Shown in pieces: positions 9,035-17,922 of a stretch of 64,000 nucleotides of DNA. Positions within the stretch are counted from its first letter, which is position 1. Each line of letters opens with the position of its first letter. The notes below the pieces were generated by a model. It worked only from the letters and a program-made list of their open reading frames with translations. It was not told the DNA's origin and did not search any database. This stretch comes from Pseudomonadota bacterium (GTDB lineage: Bacteria > Pseudomonadota > Alphaproteobacteria > Rhizobiales > Hyphomicrobiaceae), in the NCBI GenBank assembly GCA_018242215.1, contig JAFECG010000027.1, positions 124,001-188,000 of the forward strand. The letters run 5' to 3'. The position numbers were made by a program, and so were the translations under genes.

Positions 9035-11377
9035 GTGCGGCTGGGGCTTGCTCGATACGCGAAACGATTGCACGCAGCAGCGACGCAAGCTTTCCCCCTT
9101 TTGGGGAAATGCCGGAGAGGGGGTGACGAGCCGTCGGTGCCCCCAGCGTCAGCCACCCTCCTCCGGCGCTTCATTCGTCTCTCCGCACTCACTCCAACCC
9201 GGATAAGACCGCTGGATTCCCTTCCCCCTCGCGGGGAGGGGCTACGGGCGGAGGGATCGAACACGAGAGCGTTCTTCACAATTCGATGTATAGCGCTGGC
9301 GGCGTCACTTGTGATGGCAATATTTGCGGCGACCGCCACCGGCCTCTACCTCAAAGCCTTCGCCGACGCCGGACCTCTGCCGCTCGAAAATGCGCGCGCC
9401 GTCTCGACGACCGTTGTCGATCGCGACGACCGTCTGCTTCGCGCCTTCACGACGACCGACGGCATGTGGCGTTTGCCGCTCGACCCGAAGGACGTCGATC
9501 CGCATTATCTGAAAATGCTCTTCGCCTTCGAAGACAAACGGTTTTACTCGCATCACGGCATCGATGCCAAAGCTGTCGTCCGCGCCGCACTGCAGATGCT
9601 GCGTCACGGCCGCATCGTCTCGGGCGGTTCGACGCTGACGATGCAGGTCGCCCGCCTGCTCGACGGCCGCCACGAACGGACAGCCACCGGCAAGCTCCGC
9701 CAGATGGCCCGTGCCCTCGAACTCGAACACGCGCTATCGAAGAAAGAAATCCTGAAGTTCTATCTTCGCCTCGCACCCTTCGGCGGCAATCTCGAGGGCG
9801 TCCGCGCCGCGTCGCTTGCCTACTTCGGCAAGGAACCAAAACACTTGTCTCTCGGCGAATGCGCCCTGCTCGTCGCACTCCCGCAATCGCCGGAAGTTCG
9901 CCGTCTCGACCGCAACCCGAAAGCCGCGCTACGCGCACGCAATCGCGTCTTGAACCGTGCTGTCGCCGCACATGTCATCACGGTCGCCGAAGCCGAACGC
10001 GCCACGGCCGAAACTATTCCCACTGCGCGTTACACCTTCCCGCTGCTTGCCCCGCATCTGTCGGAAAGCGAAGTTGCCGCGCATCCGACCGAAAGCGTGA
10101 TCAAGCTGACACTCGACCGCAACCTGCAGGCAAGCCTCGAGCAACTCGCGCAGGATCATGCCCGCCTGATCGGCGACAACGTCTCGACGGCCCTTATTGT
10201 CGCCAACCACCAGACCGGCGAAATCCTCGCCGAAGTCGGCTCTGCGGATTATTTCGACAAGGATCGCCACGGTGCGGTCGATATGGCGACTGCCGTGCGC
10301 TCTCCAGGCTCGACGTTGAAGCCCTTCATTTACGGGCTTGCGTTCGAAGCGGGGCTCGCCCATCCCGAAACGCTCATCGAAGACCGACCCGTGCGCTTCG
10401 GAACCTACGCTCCGAAGAACTTTGACGAGGGCTATCACGGCACGGTTTCAATCCGCGAAGCGCTGGAGCAATCATATAACGTCCCGGCTGTTCGCGTGCT
10501 CGCGCGCGTCGGGCCCGGTAAGCTTGTCGGCCGCTTCCGCCGCGCGGGCATCGAAGCCCGCTTTCCGGATAGGTCCGAGCCGACGCTGGCGATGGCGCTC
10601 GGCGGCACCGGTCTGACGCTCGAAGAAATGACGCAGCTTTACGCGGCCCTTGCGCGCGGCGGCGACAGCATCATGCTGAGCCATCGCTGGAGCGACCGCG
10701 GCAAGATCTGGGCGACGACGCATCTGAAGCCACTCGTCAACGCGCATCGTCTGATGTCGCCGCTGGCGGCATGGTACGTGACCGACGTTTTGAAAGATGC
10801 GCCGCCGCCGCTGAACGCCAAGGGTGGGCGTTTCGCGTATAAGACCGGTACGTCTTACGGGTATCGCGATGCCTGGGCGATTGGCTACGACGGCAAATAC
10901 GTGATCGCGGCGTGGGTCGGCCGACCCGACAATTCGAGCATCCCGGGTCTCGTCGGCCGCAGCGCTGCCGCGCCGATGCTGTTCGATGCCTTCGAGCGCG
11001 TTCCCGGCGGCCGCACCCCATTGCGCGGCCCACCCGCAAATGCGATCCGCGCAACCAATGCCGAACTCCCCGCGCCCCTGAAGCGCTGGCGCGATCCCGG
11101 CGACGATCCGGTGGCTGGAAAATTCCTGCAGCCGCCCGTGCTGATCTCGTTCCCGCCCGATCAATCAGAAATTGCCGAGTCCGATCTCGACGGCGACCCT
11201 TTGGTCCTGAAAGCCGACGGCGGCGCCCTGCCGCTGACGTGGCTCATCGACGGCAAGCCGATCCCGTCTGATGCGCACTCGCGCGAGGCGACGTGGCAGC
11301 CGACCGAAGGTTTCGCCAAGCTCACCGTCATCGATGCCAACGGCCGCACCGACCGATCTTCGATCCGCGTACGATAG
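9035..11377 (+). CDS. pbpC: Penicillin-binding protein 1C (bifunctional glycosyltransferase/transpeptidase)
   Basis: PBP1C polymerises glycan strands and carries a transpeptidase domain at the outer face of the inner membrane. One hydrophobic anchor (about residues 82-105, counted from the GTG at 9035) precedes the GT51 domain with EDKRFYSHHG and GGSTLTMQVARLL. The transpeptidase has SxxK as Ser426-Thr-Leu-Lys429, SYN in the second motif and KTGTSYGYRDAW as the third. The C-terminal extra domain typical of PBP1C (about 90 residues) is present. It is the partner of the upstream alpha-2-macroglobulin gene, 6 bp away. The start is uncertain: the first 70 or so residues from 9035 are translated palindromic-repeat DNA (9091-9240), so the true start may be a later GTG or TTG shortly before the anchor. 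Confidence 0.92.
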   Translation: MRLGLARYAKRLHAAATQAFPLLGKCRRGGDEPSVPPASATLLRRFIRLSALTPTRIRPLDSLPPRGEGLRAEGSNTRAFFTIRCIALAASLVMAIFAATATGLYLKAFADAGPLPLENARAVSTTVVDRDDRLLRAFTTTDGMWRLPLDPKDVDPHYLKMLFAFEDKRFYSHHGIDAKAVVRAALQMLRHGRIVSGGSTLTMQVARLLDGRHERTATGKLRQMARALELEHALSKKEILKFYLRLAPFGGNLEGVRAASLAYFGKEPKHLSLGECALLVALPQSPEVRRLDRNPKAALRARNRVLNRAVAAHVITVAEAERATAETIPTARYTFPLLAPHLSESEVAAHPTESVIKLTLDRNLQASLEQLAQDHARLIGDNVSTALIVANHQTGEILAEVGSADYFDKDRHGAVDMATAVRSPGSTLKPFIYGLAFEAGLAHPETLIEDRPVRFGTYAPKNFDEGYHGTVSIREALEQSYNVPAVRVLARVGPGKLVGRFRRAGIEARFPDRSEPTLAMALGGTGLTLEEMTQLYAALARGGDSIMLSHRWSDRGKIWATTHLKPLVNAHRLMSPLAAWYVTDVLKDAPPPLNAKGGRFAYKTGTSYGYRDAWAIGYDGKYVIAAWVGRPDNSSIPGLVGRSAAAPMLFDAFERVPGGRTPLRGPPANAIRATNAELPAPLKRWRDPGDDPVAGKFLQPPVLISFPPDQSEIAESDLDGDPLVLKADGGALPLTWLIDGKPIPSDAHSREATWQPTEGFAKLTVIDANGRTDRSSIRVR
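9091..9240. repeat. Palindromic repeats of the TTCCCC/GGGGAA type
   Basis: Two small inverted repeats occur here: TTTCCCC at 9091-9097 pairing with GGGGAAA at 9103-9109, and a CCCC/GGGG hairpin at about 9223-9238. The intervening text (GAGAGGGGGTGAC and similar) is typical of extragenic palindromes. The repeats lie within the nominal 5' end of the pbpC reading frame, which argues that this stretch is really intergenic. Confidence 0.5.
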
Positions 11378-11585
11378 ATCAATGCATCCGCAGTAATGGC
11401 GATAGGGATCCTCAGCCTAAAGTCGTGGACGACGAATGATATTTTCCCTGCACGAACCGTGTCGGCGTTCCCCCGGGTAAAAGTCCCATTTGGAACCGCT
11501 CTCTCGATGGTGCAATGTGCTGATGAACAATGCCTGTCGGCATTTCAATTTTTGCAGCTTCAACAAGTCTAAATAAGAACATCCC

Positions 11586-12689
11586 ATGAGCCGCGTCCGC
11601 ACGCCGATCCGGAGCCTCACGCTCACCGCTGCACTGATCGCCGCTACTCTTGCGACCGGCGGCTGCAACGAGACAAAACAAAATGCCGCCAACGCGCGAC
11701 CGCTTCCCGCACTCGGCGCCAACATCGACGAAACATCCGTCTCCGGGATCTCCTCCGGCGCCTACATGGCCGGACAATTTCAGATGGCGCACGCCAAGAG
11801 CATCGTCGGCGCTGCCATCATCGCGGGCGGCCCCTATGGCTGCTCCGAGAGCATCTTCGCAAATACGATGCCGGGCACAGGCACCGCCATTTTGAATCTC
11901 AGCAAGGCCGTCAATGGCTGCATGCTCGACCTGCTCGGTGTATGGGGTGTCTCCGATCCCGACGACCTCGCAAAGAAAGCGGAGGAGCGCGCCAAAAAAG
12001 GCGAAATCGATCCGATCGCCGACGTCGTCAATGATCGTATCTATCTCTTCTCCGGAACCGCGGATCGCACGGTCGCGCCATCGATCGTCAAGCACGCGGC
12101 TGACTTCTACGAAAAGCTCGGCGTGCCCCAAAAGAACATCGAATTCGTTTCCGATCTTCCCGCAGGCCACGCCTTTGTAACCGATGACGAAGGGAGCGCC
12201 TGCGGCATTTCCGGCGAGCCCTATGTCGTCAATTGCGATTACGATCAGGCGGGTGCGCTGTTGAAGTTCATCTACGGCGATCTGCAGCCGCGCGCGACGA
12301 CGCCGACCGGCGACTTCATTGACTTCGATCAACGCCCGTTCGTGAGGGATAACGATAGTGCCGAGCTCGCGGAAACGGGGGTCGTGTATGTGCCGAAGGC
12401 CTGCGCCCAGTCACCCGGCTGCCGCGTTCACATTGCGTTTCACGGCTGCTCCCAGAACCGCGAAGCAGTCGGCGACACGTTCATCAAGGAATCGGGCTTC
12501 GCACGATGGGCCGACACGAACCGTATAATCGTGCTTTTTCCACAGGTCGCCGATTCACCGATCAATCCGCAGGGCTGTTGGGACTGGTGGGGTTATACTG
12601 GACCGCAGTATTTGACTCGCGACGCGCCGCAGATTGCCGCAGTCGATCGCATGTTGGACGCCTTGCATGGGCGCGGCGGAGGCGCATAA
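11586..12689 (+). CDS. PHB depolymerase-like esterase, predicted lipoprotein
   Basis: This 367-residue alpha/beta hydrolase resembles poly(3-hydroxybutyrate) depolymerases with a type 2 catalytic domain. A signal peptide ends in the lipobox ATGGC with Cys27, so the mature protein is probably lipid-anchored in the periplasm or on the cell surface. The nucleophile motif G-I-S-S-G is at residues 54-58 (Ser56), close to the N-terminus as in this family, and the oxyanion-hole-like HIAFHGCSQN lies in the last third. A C-terminal block PQVADSPINPQGCWDWWGY is typical of the family. Several cysteines suggest disulfides. The substrate is not proven; a related polyester or an esterase role is possible. 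The gene stands alone with about 200 bp before it. It starts at the ATG at 11586. Confidence 0.8.
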   Translation: MSRVRTPIRSLTLTAALIAATLATGGCNETKQNAANARPLPALGANIDETSVSGISSGAYMAGQFQMAHAKSIVGAAIIAGGPYGCSESIFANTMPGTGTAILNLSKAVNGCMLDLLGVWGVSDPDDLAKKAEERAKKGEIDPIADVVNDRIYLFSGTADRTVAPSIVKHAADFYEKLGVPQKNIEFVSDLPAGHAFVTDDEGSACGISGEPYVVNCDYDQAGALLKFIYGDLQPRATTPTGDFIDFDQRPFVRDNDSAELAETGVVYVPKACAQSPGCRVHIAFHGCSQNREAVGDTFIKESGFARWADTNRIIVLFPQVADSPINPQGCWDWWGYTGPQYLTRDAPQIAAVDRMLDALHGRGGGA

Positions 12690-12776
12690 AGCGAACCGGC
12701 AACCGGACACTGTCAGGCGGATCGGGTTGACGACAAAATTCCCGCCATGTGGCGGGCGCAACGGGGGGAATCTGGA

Positions 12777-13727
12777 ATGCTCGCACATGAACGCCTTTTT
12801 GCGCCCCTGTGGTCGTCGCCCCGACTGCTTCCATTGCCTTCGTCGTCGGCCCTCAGCCGCGCAATCCAGATAACAGCCGCCGTCGCGGCGATGGGCGGCC
12901 TCGTGATGGCAGCCGCGTTGCCCAATAATTCCGACAAGCGCGCCGCGTCCGCCAATCCGCCAATCTCGACTGCGCTGCACCCTGGCCGCGAATCTGATTT
13001 CGGTGCCTATCTCGGCGCGCCTTACCATTACCCGAGCGATTTTCATTTGGTGAAGCCCGGCGTCACCGACCTCACGATCAAGAAGATCGATTGGTTCACG
13101 CTGCCATTTGAAAACCCACTTTACTACGGTGTGCGCATCCAGCGCTGGTTCAGCGGGCGTTTCGGCACCATGCTCGACTTCACGCACTCGAAGGTTCATG
13201 CGCCCTTCGACGACCAGGAATTCGATATGGAAGGCACCGTCGACGGAAAGCCCGTTCCGCCGAAGGGGAAGGTCAAAGATTATTTCAACAAGCTCGAATG
13301 GACGCATGGCCACAACATGCTGACGCTCAACGGCCTGATGCGTCTGCCGTCCCTCGGCGTCGTCTCACCCTATTTCGGCGCGGGCGCTGGCCTGTCATTC
13401 CCGCACTCGGAAATTTACAAAAAAGGCGACGCCTCGCGTACCTACGAATACCAATACACCGGCCCCGTCGGCCAGGCGCTCTTCGGCCTTGAGTTCCGAC
13501 TGTCGACCGGGTCCATTTTTGTCGAATACAAGTTCACGCTGGCTGACTACTGGGGGCCGCTGACCGGGCGCGACGGCACATGGTTCCCGATCGACATGTG
13601 GCACCAGTTTTCGCGCTGGTGGTCGGGTGAGCCGCCGCGGGACGGCTGGGCGGGCGCTCGGCTAACAAGCCATCAGGTGATCGGCGGCTTCCTCACGCGC
13701 TTTGTCCCGAAGACGGCGTCGCCTTAA
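12777..13727 (+). CDS. Outer-membrane beta-barrel protein, lipid A oxidase (LpxQ)-like
   Basis: After an N-terminal hydrophobic stretch that looks like a long signal sequence or anchor (about residues 30-50), the protein consists of alternating amphipathic strands rich in Tyr, Phe and Gly, as in an outer-membrane barrel. The stretches YLGAPYHYPSD, YYGVRIQRWF and TMLDFTHSKVHA resemble proteins annotated as lipid A oxidase (LpxQ), which converts lipid A glucosamine to 2-aminogluconate in Rhizobium. I recognise the similarity from memory only, so the enzymatic call is tentative, while the barrel call is firmer. The start at 12777 was chosen because GGGGGAA lies about five bases upstream; an in-frame ATG at 12747 lacks this. 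The stop overlaps by 4 bp the stop of the convergent LysR gene. Confidence 0.65.
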   Translation: MLAHERLFAPLWSSPRLLPLPSSSALSRAIQITAAVAAMGGLVMAAALPNNSDKRAASANPPISTALHPGRESDFGAYLGAPYHYPSDFHLVKPGVTDLTIKKIDWFTLPFENPLYYGVRIQRWFSGRFGTMLDFTHSKVHAPFDDQEFDMEGTVDGKPVPPKGKVKDYFNKLEWTHGHNMLTLNGLMRLPSLGVVSPYFGAGAGLSFPHSEIYKKGDASRTYEYQYTGPVGQALFGLEFRLSTGSIFVEYKFTLADYWGPLTGRDGTWFPIDMWHQFSRWWSGEPPRDGWAGARLTSHQVIGGFLTRFVPKTASP

Positions 13728-14704
13728 GTCGTACGCGCCTCACGTCTCCGGAGCCCCGTTCTGGCTTTCCGTGCCCCACGTCTTCGCACGGCGCGCGGCG
13801 CGAGCGCCGTCGAAAGCGCGGCATTGAAAGTCTTGAGTTCCGCCGCCAGCCAGCTCGCGAAATCTGCGGAGGCGTCCGAAACCTTTCCTCCAAGGCGGCG
13901 GACAAGATAATAGCCGAACCGCGTCGCAACGACGTCCAACGGCCGAACCAGCCGCCTCGCAACGAGCGCATCGCCGGCCTGGATCTGATCCGCGAGCGCA
14001 AACCCCTGGCCCGCTTCTGCGGCCGCAATCACGAGATCTCCGTTGAGCGTCGGCCCCGATGGGGCGATCCGATCCGCGACGCCCGCCGCTTTGAGCCACG
14101 CCTCCCAGCATTCCTTGGCCGTCTCCTGGAGAAGAAGATGGTCATCGAGATCGGCAGCGGCGGCCAGTGGATGCTTCCGCAGAAATCCTGGGCTGCAGAC
14201 CAGCATCAACTCCGCAGGTGCAAGCTTCGTAATCTCGACACCATCCCACGTGCCGCTGCCCCAGCGGATGCCGACGTCGATATCCTCCTTCGCGAAATTG
14301 ACGACACGCGGCGTCGCGTCGAGAACGAGATCGATCCCAGGGTGAAGCGCCCGGAACTTGCCGAGCCGCGGCACGAGCCAAAGCGCCGCAAACGAGGGAT
14401 CGGACGTGACGGTCAGCCGCCTGCGTGGTCGTGACGGCCGCGCGAACCGGCTCGCCGCCGATGCGATGAGGTTGAAACCCTTGGTCAGTTCCGCAGCAAG
14501 CGACTGGCCCGCTTCCGTCAGTTCGACACCGCGTCCCGTCCGTTCGAAAAGCGGCGTGCGAAACTCCGCTTCGAGCGCACGCACATGCCGGCTGATGGCG
14601 GCATGCGTGACGTTGAGTTCCGCCGCCGCCCGCGAAAAGCTCGCGAGTCTCGCCGCGGCCTCGAAGGCCTTCAATGCATTGAGCGGTGGCAGTTTGCGCG
14701 CCAT
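13724..14704 (-). CDS. LysR-family transcriptional regulator (GcvA-like)
   Basis: The N-terminus PPLNALKAFEAAARLASFSRAAAELNVTHAAISRHVRALE is kept short here as its key parts: a winged helix-turn-helix at about residues 5-64 with NVTHAAISR as the recognition helix. The remainder is a periplasmic-binding-like effector domain ending near residue 300, with a basic arginine-rich tail. The pattern LNALKAFEAAAR is typical of the GcvA/AmpR-like branch. The start at 14704 (MARKLPPL) was preferred to an upstream ATG at 14743, which would run through a perfect palindrome. That palindrome (14707-14733) sits just before the start codon and is the natural autoregulatory operator. A possible 29-residue ORF lies divergently. 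The effector is unknown. Confidence 0.9.
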   Translation of the reverse strand: MARKLPPLNALKAFEAAARLASFSRAAAELNVTHAAISRHVRALEAEFRTPLFERTGRGVELTEAGQSLAAELTKGFNLIASAASRFARPSRPRRRLTVTSDPSFAALWLVPRLGKFRALHPGIDLVLDATPRVVNFAKEDIDVGIRWGSGTWDGVEITKLAPAELMLVCSPGFLRKHPLAAAADLDDHLLLQETAKECWEAWLKAAGVADRIAPSGPTLNGDLVIAAAEAGQGFALADQIQAGDALVARRLVRPLDVVATRFGYYLVRRLGGKVSDASADFASWLAAELKTFNAALSTALAPRAVRRRGARKARTGLRRREARTT

Positions 14705-14706
14705 GG

Positions 14707-14733
14707 CGACATGTAACAAAAACTTACATGTCG
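14707..14733. promoter_or_regulatory. Perfect 10-bp inverted repeat, probable LysR operator
   Basis: CGACATGTAA at 14707-14716 is followed by seven bases and TTACATGTCG at 14724-14733. It starts three bases upstream of the LysR start codon and faces a short divergent ORF. The T-N11-A spacing rule for LysR sites is met within the arms. It is not followed by a T-run on either strand in a position that would make it a terminator of a neighbouring gene. Confidence 0.6.
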
Positions 14734-14811
14734 TGTAAAGCAATGGCGTTTGTTACGCCCCCGGAAGGGGCGCACCCTTCTCGCCAACGAATTCGAGAAC
14801 GGAGAAAGCCA

Positions 14812-14901
14812 ATGATGCGTGTGATCGAACACCTGATCGAACGGATCGAATCGACCCTTTATCCCTCTCGCCGCCGCTTTGACGGCCATCGCGCAGAATG
14901 A
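14812..14901 (+). CDS. Possible 29-residue ORF divergent from LysR
   Basis: ATGATG at 14812 is preceded by GGAGA with a six-base spacer, a good ribosome binding site. The peptide begins MMRVIEHLIERIESTLY and would form an amphipathic helix followed by a basic tail. It lies downstream of the LysR palindrome on the opposite strand, the usual place for a LysR target. Only size, ribosome binding site and context support it. No homologue is recalled. Confidence 0.35.
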   Translation: MMRVIEHLIERIESTLYPSRRRFDGHRAE

Positions 14902-15045
14902 ACGTCAGGACAGCCCCTAACGTCATCCTAGGCGCAGGCCGGGAGCGGTCGAAATCGGCGATAGAAAAACAGGTGCACGAGATCCGATAAATGCCTCGCG
15001 TGCACGGCACGGCCGAACACCCGGACGGCGACGAGCTGAAAAATC

Positions 15046-17727
15046 TCAGAACCGCTTCAGCAGCCGGTCGATATATTCAAGCTCATCCTGCGGCCTGAGG
15101 CTCTCACCGGACCGCTTGCGAAGCTCTTCGAGGATCTCTCTCGCGCGCTGCGCATCGATGGCATCAGGCACCTTGACCGACGTGCCGAGATCCGGCCCCT
15201 GAGCACGCTGCGGCCGCCCGAACGGATCGCGCGGGGAGTTGCCGCCACGGCCAAGCCGCTGCTGCGCATTCTGCTGCATCTGCTGCGCCATCTGCTGCGC
15301 GCTCTGGCGCATCTGATCGAGCGCTTGGCCCTGCTGGTTGGCCGCCTCGTCGAGGTCGCCCTGCTTGAGCGCATCTTCAGCCTTGCCCATCGCGTCTTCC
15401 GCGTTGCCGAGCTTATTAGGATCGCCCGCCTGCATCTCCTCAAAGTCTTCCTTGAGTTTGCGTAGCTGATCGCGCAACTGCGCCTGCCGGTCTCCGAGGC
15501 TGCCTTGACCGCGCTGCTGTCGGCCACCAGCTTGCCCGCCTTGACCCTGCTGTCCTTGGCCTTGCTGGCCGCCGCCTTGCTGATCCGCCTGCATGTTGCC
15601 TTGCCCGCCGCGCTCACGGCCCTGGCCCTGCTGACCACGGCTTCCTGCACGCGGCGAGCCTTCACCGTTCTCGTCTTGCTGCGAACCGCCCTCGCCCTGA
15701 CGCCGCCGCTCACCGAACGTGTCGTCCATCAGCTGCTGCTGCTTGCCGGTGAGATCGGAAAGCTCGTTGAGCTTCTTCATCATCTGCTGAGCGCGCTGCT
15801 GCTGCGCGCGCGCTTCCGGCGAATTGGCGGCTTGCAGACGGTCCATCAGCTCACGCAGTTCCGAGAGCATCCGCTCGGCGTCTTCGCGCGAGCCTTCGCG
15901 CGCGCTCTTCTCAAGATCCTTCATCATCTGGTCGAGATCTTGCTGGCCGAGTTCCTGTTGCTGATCGTTCTGCTGCTGGTCTCCCGACGGATTTTGCTTC
16001 TCCGCGTTCTTCTGCATCTCGTTCAGATAGTCGTTGAGCCGCTTCTTCAGCTCCGCCATCGCGTCCTGGATTTCCTTGTCGTCGCCCTTCTCGATCGCGT
16101 CCGAAAGGCGATCCTGCGCATCCTTCAACGCTCGCTCGGCCTGCGAAAGGTCACCGTCCTCGATTTTGAGTGCAATCTGCCAAAGATCGGCAATCGACTC
16201 GTTGATCGCCTGCCGCGAGTCTTCACGATCGAGCCGATGATAGATCGTCCGCAGTCCGAGATAGACGCCGTCGTCGGTAATGAAGCCCTCTGGCTCCATC
16301 GTCAGCGCATCGAGCGCGCGGACAGCTGTCGGCCGGTAGCGCGAATCCTCCGCCAGATTTCGGCGCTGCTCGACGACAGCCCGTGCCAGCGGATTTTTGA
16401 AGTGACGCGACGGCAGCACGATCTCGATCGGCTTGCTCTTCCCGACCTGACCACCGACATCTGTCGCCTCGAGCCAGAGCTGCACGCGCTGCCCGGCGAG
16501 CGGATTTTCGGCGACGTCGAGCAGTGTCGACGTGTCGACCTTCTTGGCGCCCGGACGCGGAATTCTAAGGCTCAGCACAGGCGGCCGTTCGAGCGGCAAG
16601 CGCGGTCCCGTCAGCGGCGGCGGCTGTGCCCACGCCTTCGACGGATCGACAGGCGCCGGCGGAACTTTGCGCAGTTTCACTTCCGCGCTTTGAACACCAT
16701 AATCGTCTTCTGCCTTGTAGAAGACCCGCATCGATCCGCGCGGCGTCGCGCTGATCTTTTTTGTCATCGAAATCTTTGGCGGCTCGTCGGGAATGACGTC
16801 GAACGTCCAGGTTGCAAGCTCGCGTGATCCTGCCAGAGCGCGAACACGGGCCGATTTGCGAATTTCGTAGCGCACTTCCGACACGTTCGAAGTGTCACGA
16901 TCCTTCGATTTCTCGGCCGTGACTTTCAGCGGCTCCGTCGCTCCGTCACTCAAAACTTCGAGCGACACGCCCGATCCCCCGAAGCCGACGCCGCGAAGCG
17001 TCAGAAGGCTATGATCGGGCGTTTCAAAAAACCGCGCGTCTCCCCGATTTTCATCGGCCACCTGCTTCCCACCATCAGCGAGCAGAATAGGCGGGAGAGC
17101 CGTATAGGGAGGTGGCGTCACCCAGGCGTCGACACGTGCCGGCGGTCCCTGCTCGGTGTTCGCGAACCGAAACGCAGCCGCCAAGCGGTCGCCTAAACTT
17201 CCTGTCGCCAACACCGCGATCGGGATAAGCAGAAGCAGAAGCAGGCCGCGGACGGCCCACGGATCGAACCTGTCCGTGCGCGGCGCCGGCGTGCCGACCT
17301 TGAGACGCTGGATAGCCTTCGCGAGACGAGCGCGGTGCGCCTGCCAGAGCGCCGAAGTTTCAACATTCGCAGCACCGGACGTCAGCGTATCTTCGTAGGA
17401 GGTCGCGGGTCGGTGCGGGACTCCGGAACGCCGCTCGATACGACGGATGGCTTCATCGCGCGTCGGCCACGGGATGCGCACGGCATAGATGATGGCAGTC
17501 ACGGCCGCCAACCCGAACGCGGCGAGCAAAATCTTGTGCGGCAGCGGATCAAGGTTGGGCCAGAGCCCGACGAACGACAGCATGGCGAACAGGATCGCCA
17601 CGCCAAAGACGAGCCACAGCCGCGGCCACAGTCGCTCGAAAAAGAGCGCAAGCGTGCTGAGACGTACTTTCCGCGCGAAAGACCGCGACATCGCGGGACC
17701 GGAGTCCCTGTTTTCCGGCTCTACCAT
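15046..17727 (-). CDS. TIGR02302-family membrane protein (DUF4175-like)
   Basis: This protein of about 893 residues matches in layout the alphaproteobacterial family TIGR02302, whose function is unknown. Three hydrophobic helices lie in the first 190 residues (around 28-52, 60-80 and 160-182), followed by a beta-rich periplasmic part, then helical coiled-coil segments rich in Asp, Glu and Gln, and a Gln/Gly-rich low-complexity stretch (many GQQGQG units) before a final helical part. ATG at 17727 was chosen because an upstream TTG at 17736 overlaps the GAGG ribosome binding site. The gene is the last of the minus-strand series argH-lptM-lysA-this gene, about 195 bp after lysA. Its conserved place beside the diaminopimelate and wall genes hints at an envelope role, which is inference. 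Confidence 0.85.
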   Translation of the reverse strand: MVEPENRDSGPAMSRSFARKVRLSTLALFFERLWPRLWLVFGVAILFAMLSFVGLWPNLDPLPHKILLAAFGLAAVTAIIYAVRIPWPTRDEAIRRIERRSGVPHRPATSYEDTLTSGAANVETSALWQAHRARLAKAIQRLKVGTPAPRTDRFDPWAVRGLLLLLLIPIAVLATGSLGDRLAAAFRFANTEQGPPARVDAWVTPPPYTALPPILLADGGKQVADENRGDARFFETPDHSLLTLRGVGFGGSGVSLEVLSDGATEPLKVTAEKSKDRDTSNVSEVRYEIRKSARVRALAGSRELATWTFDVIPDEPPKISMTKKISATPRGSMRVFYKAEDDYGVQSAEVKLRKVPPAPVDPSKAWAQPPPLTGPRLPLERPPVLSLRIPRPGAKKVDTSTLLDVAENPLAGQRVQLWLEATDVGGQVGKSKPIEIVLPSRHFKNPLARAVVEQRRNLAEDSRYRPTAVRALDALTMEPEGFITDDGVYLGLRTIYHRLDREDSRQAINESIADLWQIALKIEDGDLSQAERALKDAQDRLSDAIEKGDDKEIQDAMAELKKRLNDYLNEMQKNAEKQNPSGDQQQNDQQQELGQQDLDQMMKDLEKSAREGSREDAERMLSELRELMDRLQAANSPEARAQQQRAQQMMKKLNELSDLTGKQQQLMDDTFGERRRQGEGGSQQDENGEGSPRAGSRGQQGQGRERGGQGNMQADQQGGGQQGQGQQGQGGQAGGRQQRGQGSLGDRQAQLRDQLRKLKEDFEEMQAGDPNKLGNAEDAMGKAEDALKQGDLDEAANQQGQALDQMRQSAQQMAQQMQQNAQQRLGRGGNSPRDPFGRPQRAQGPDLGTSVKVPDAIDAQRAREILEELRKRSGESLRPQDELEYIDRLLKRF

Positions 17728-17922
17728 GTGCCTCAAGCTAGCACGGGGCCCTCGCCCCGCACGTTAACAAAATGCAACGTGAACGGGCAAAACGACGACA
17801 AACTCGCCCGGCATCCGGCCCATTTGAAACCGCGTAGTCCCGTCCTCGGATCCATTGTTTCGCCGACGCGGACAATTCCTATCCTAGAGACGAACTCGAG
17901 CATGGCAACGAACGAGCGACCG

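Noticed and set aside
15505-16827. 440-residue open frame antisense to the TIGR02302-like gene
   Set aside because: It is Leu/Ala/Arg-rich, arises from the opposite of Gln/Glu-rich codons, and has no ribosome binding site.
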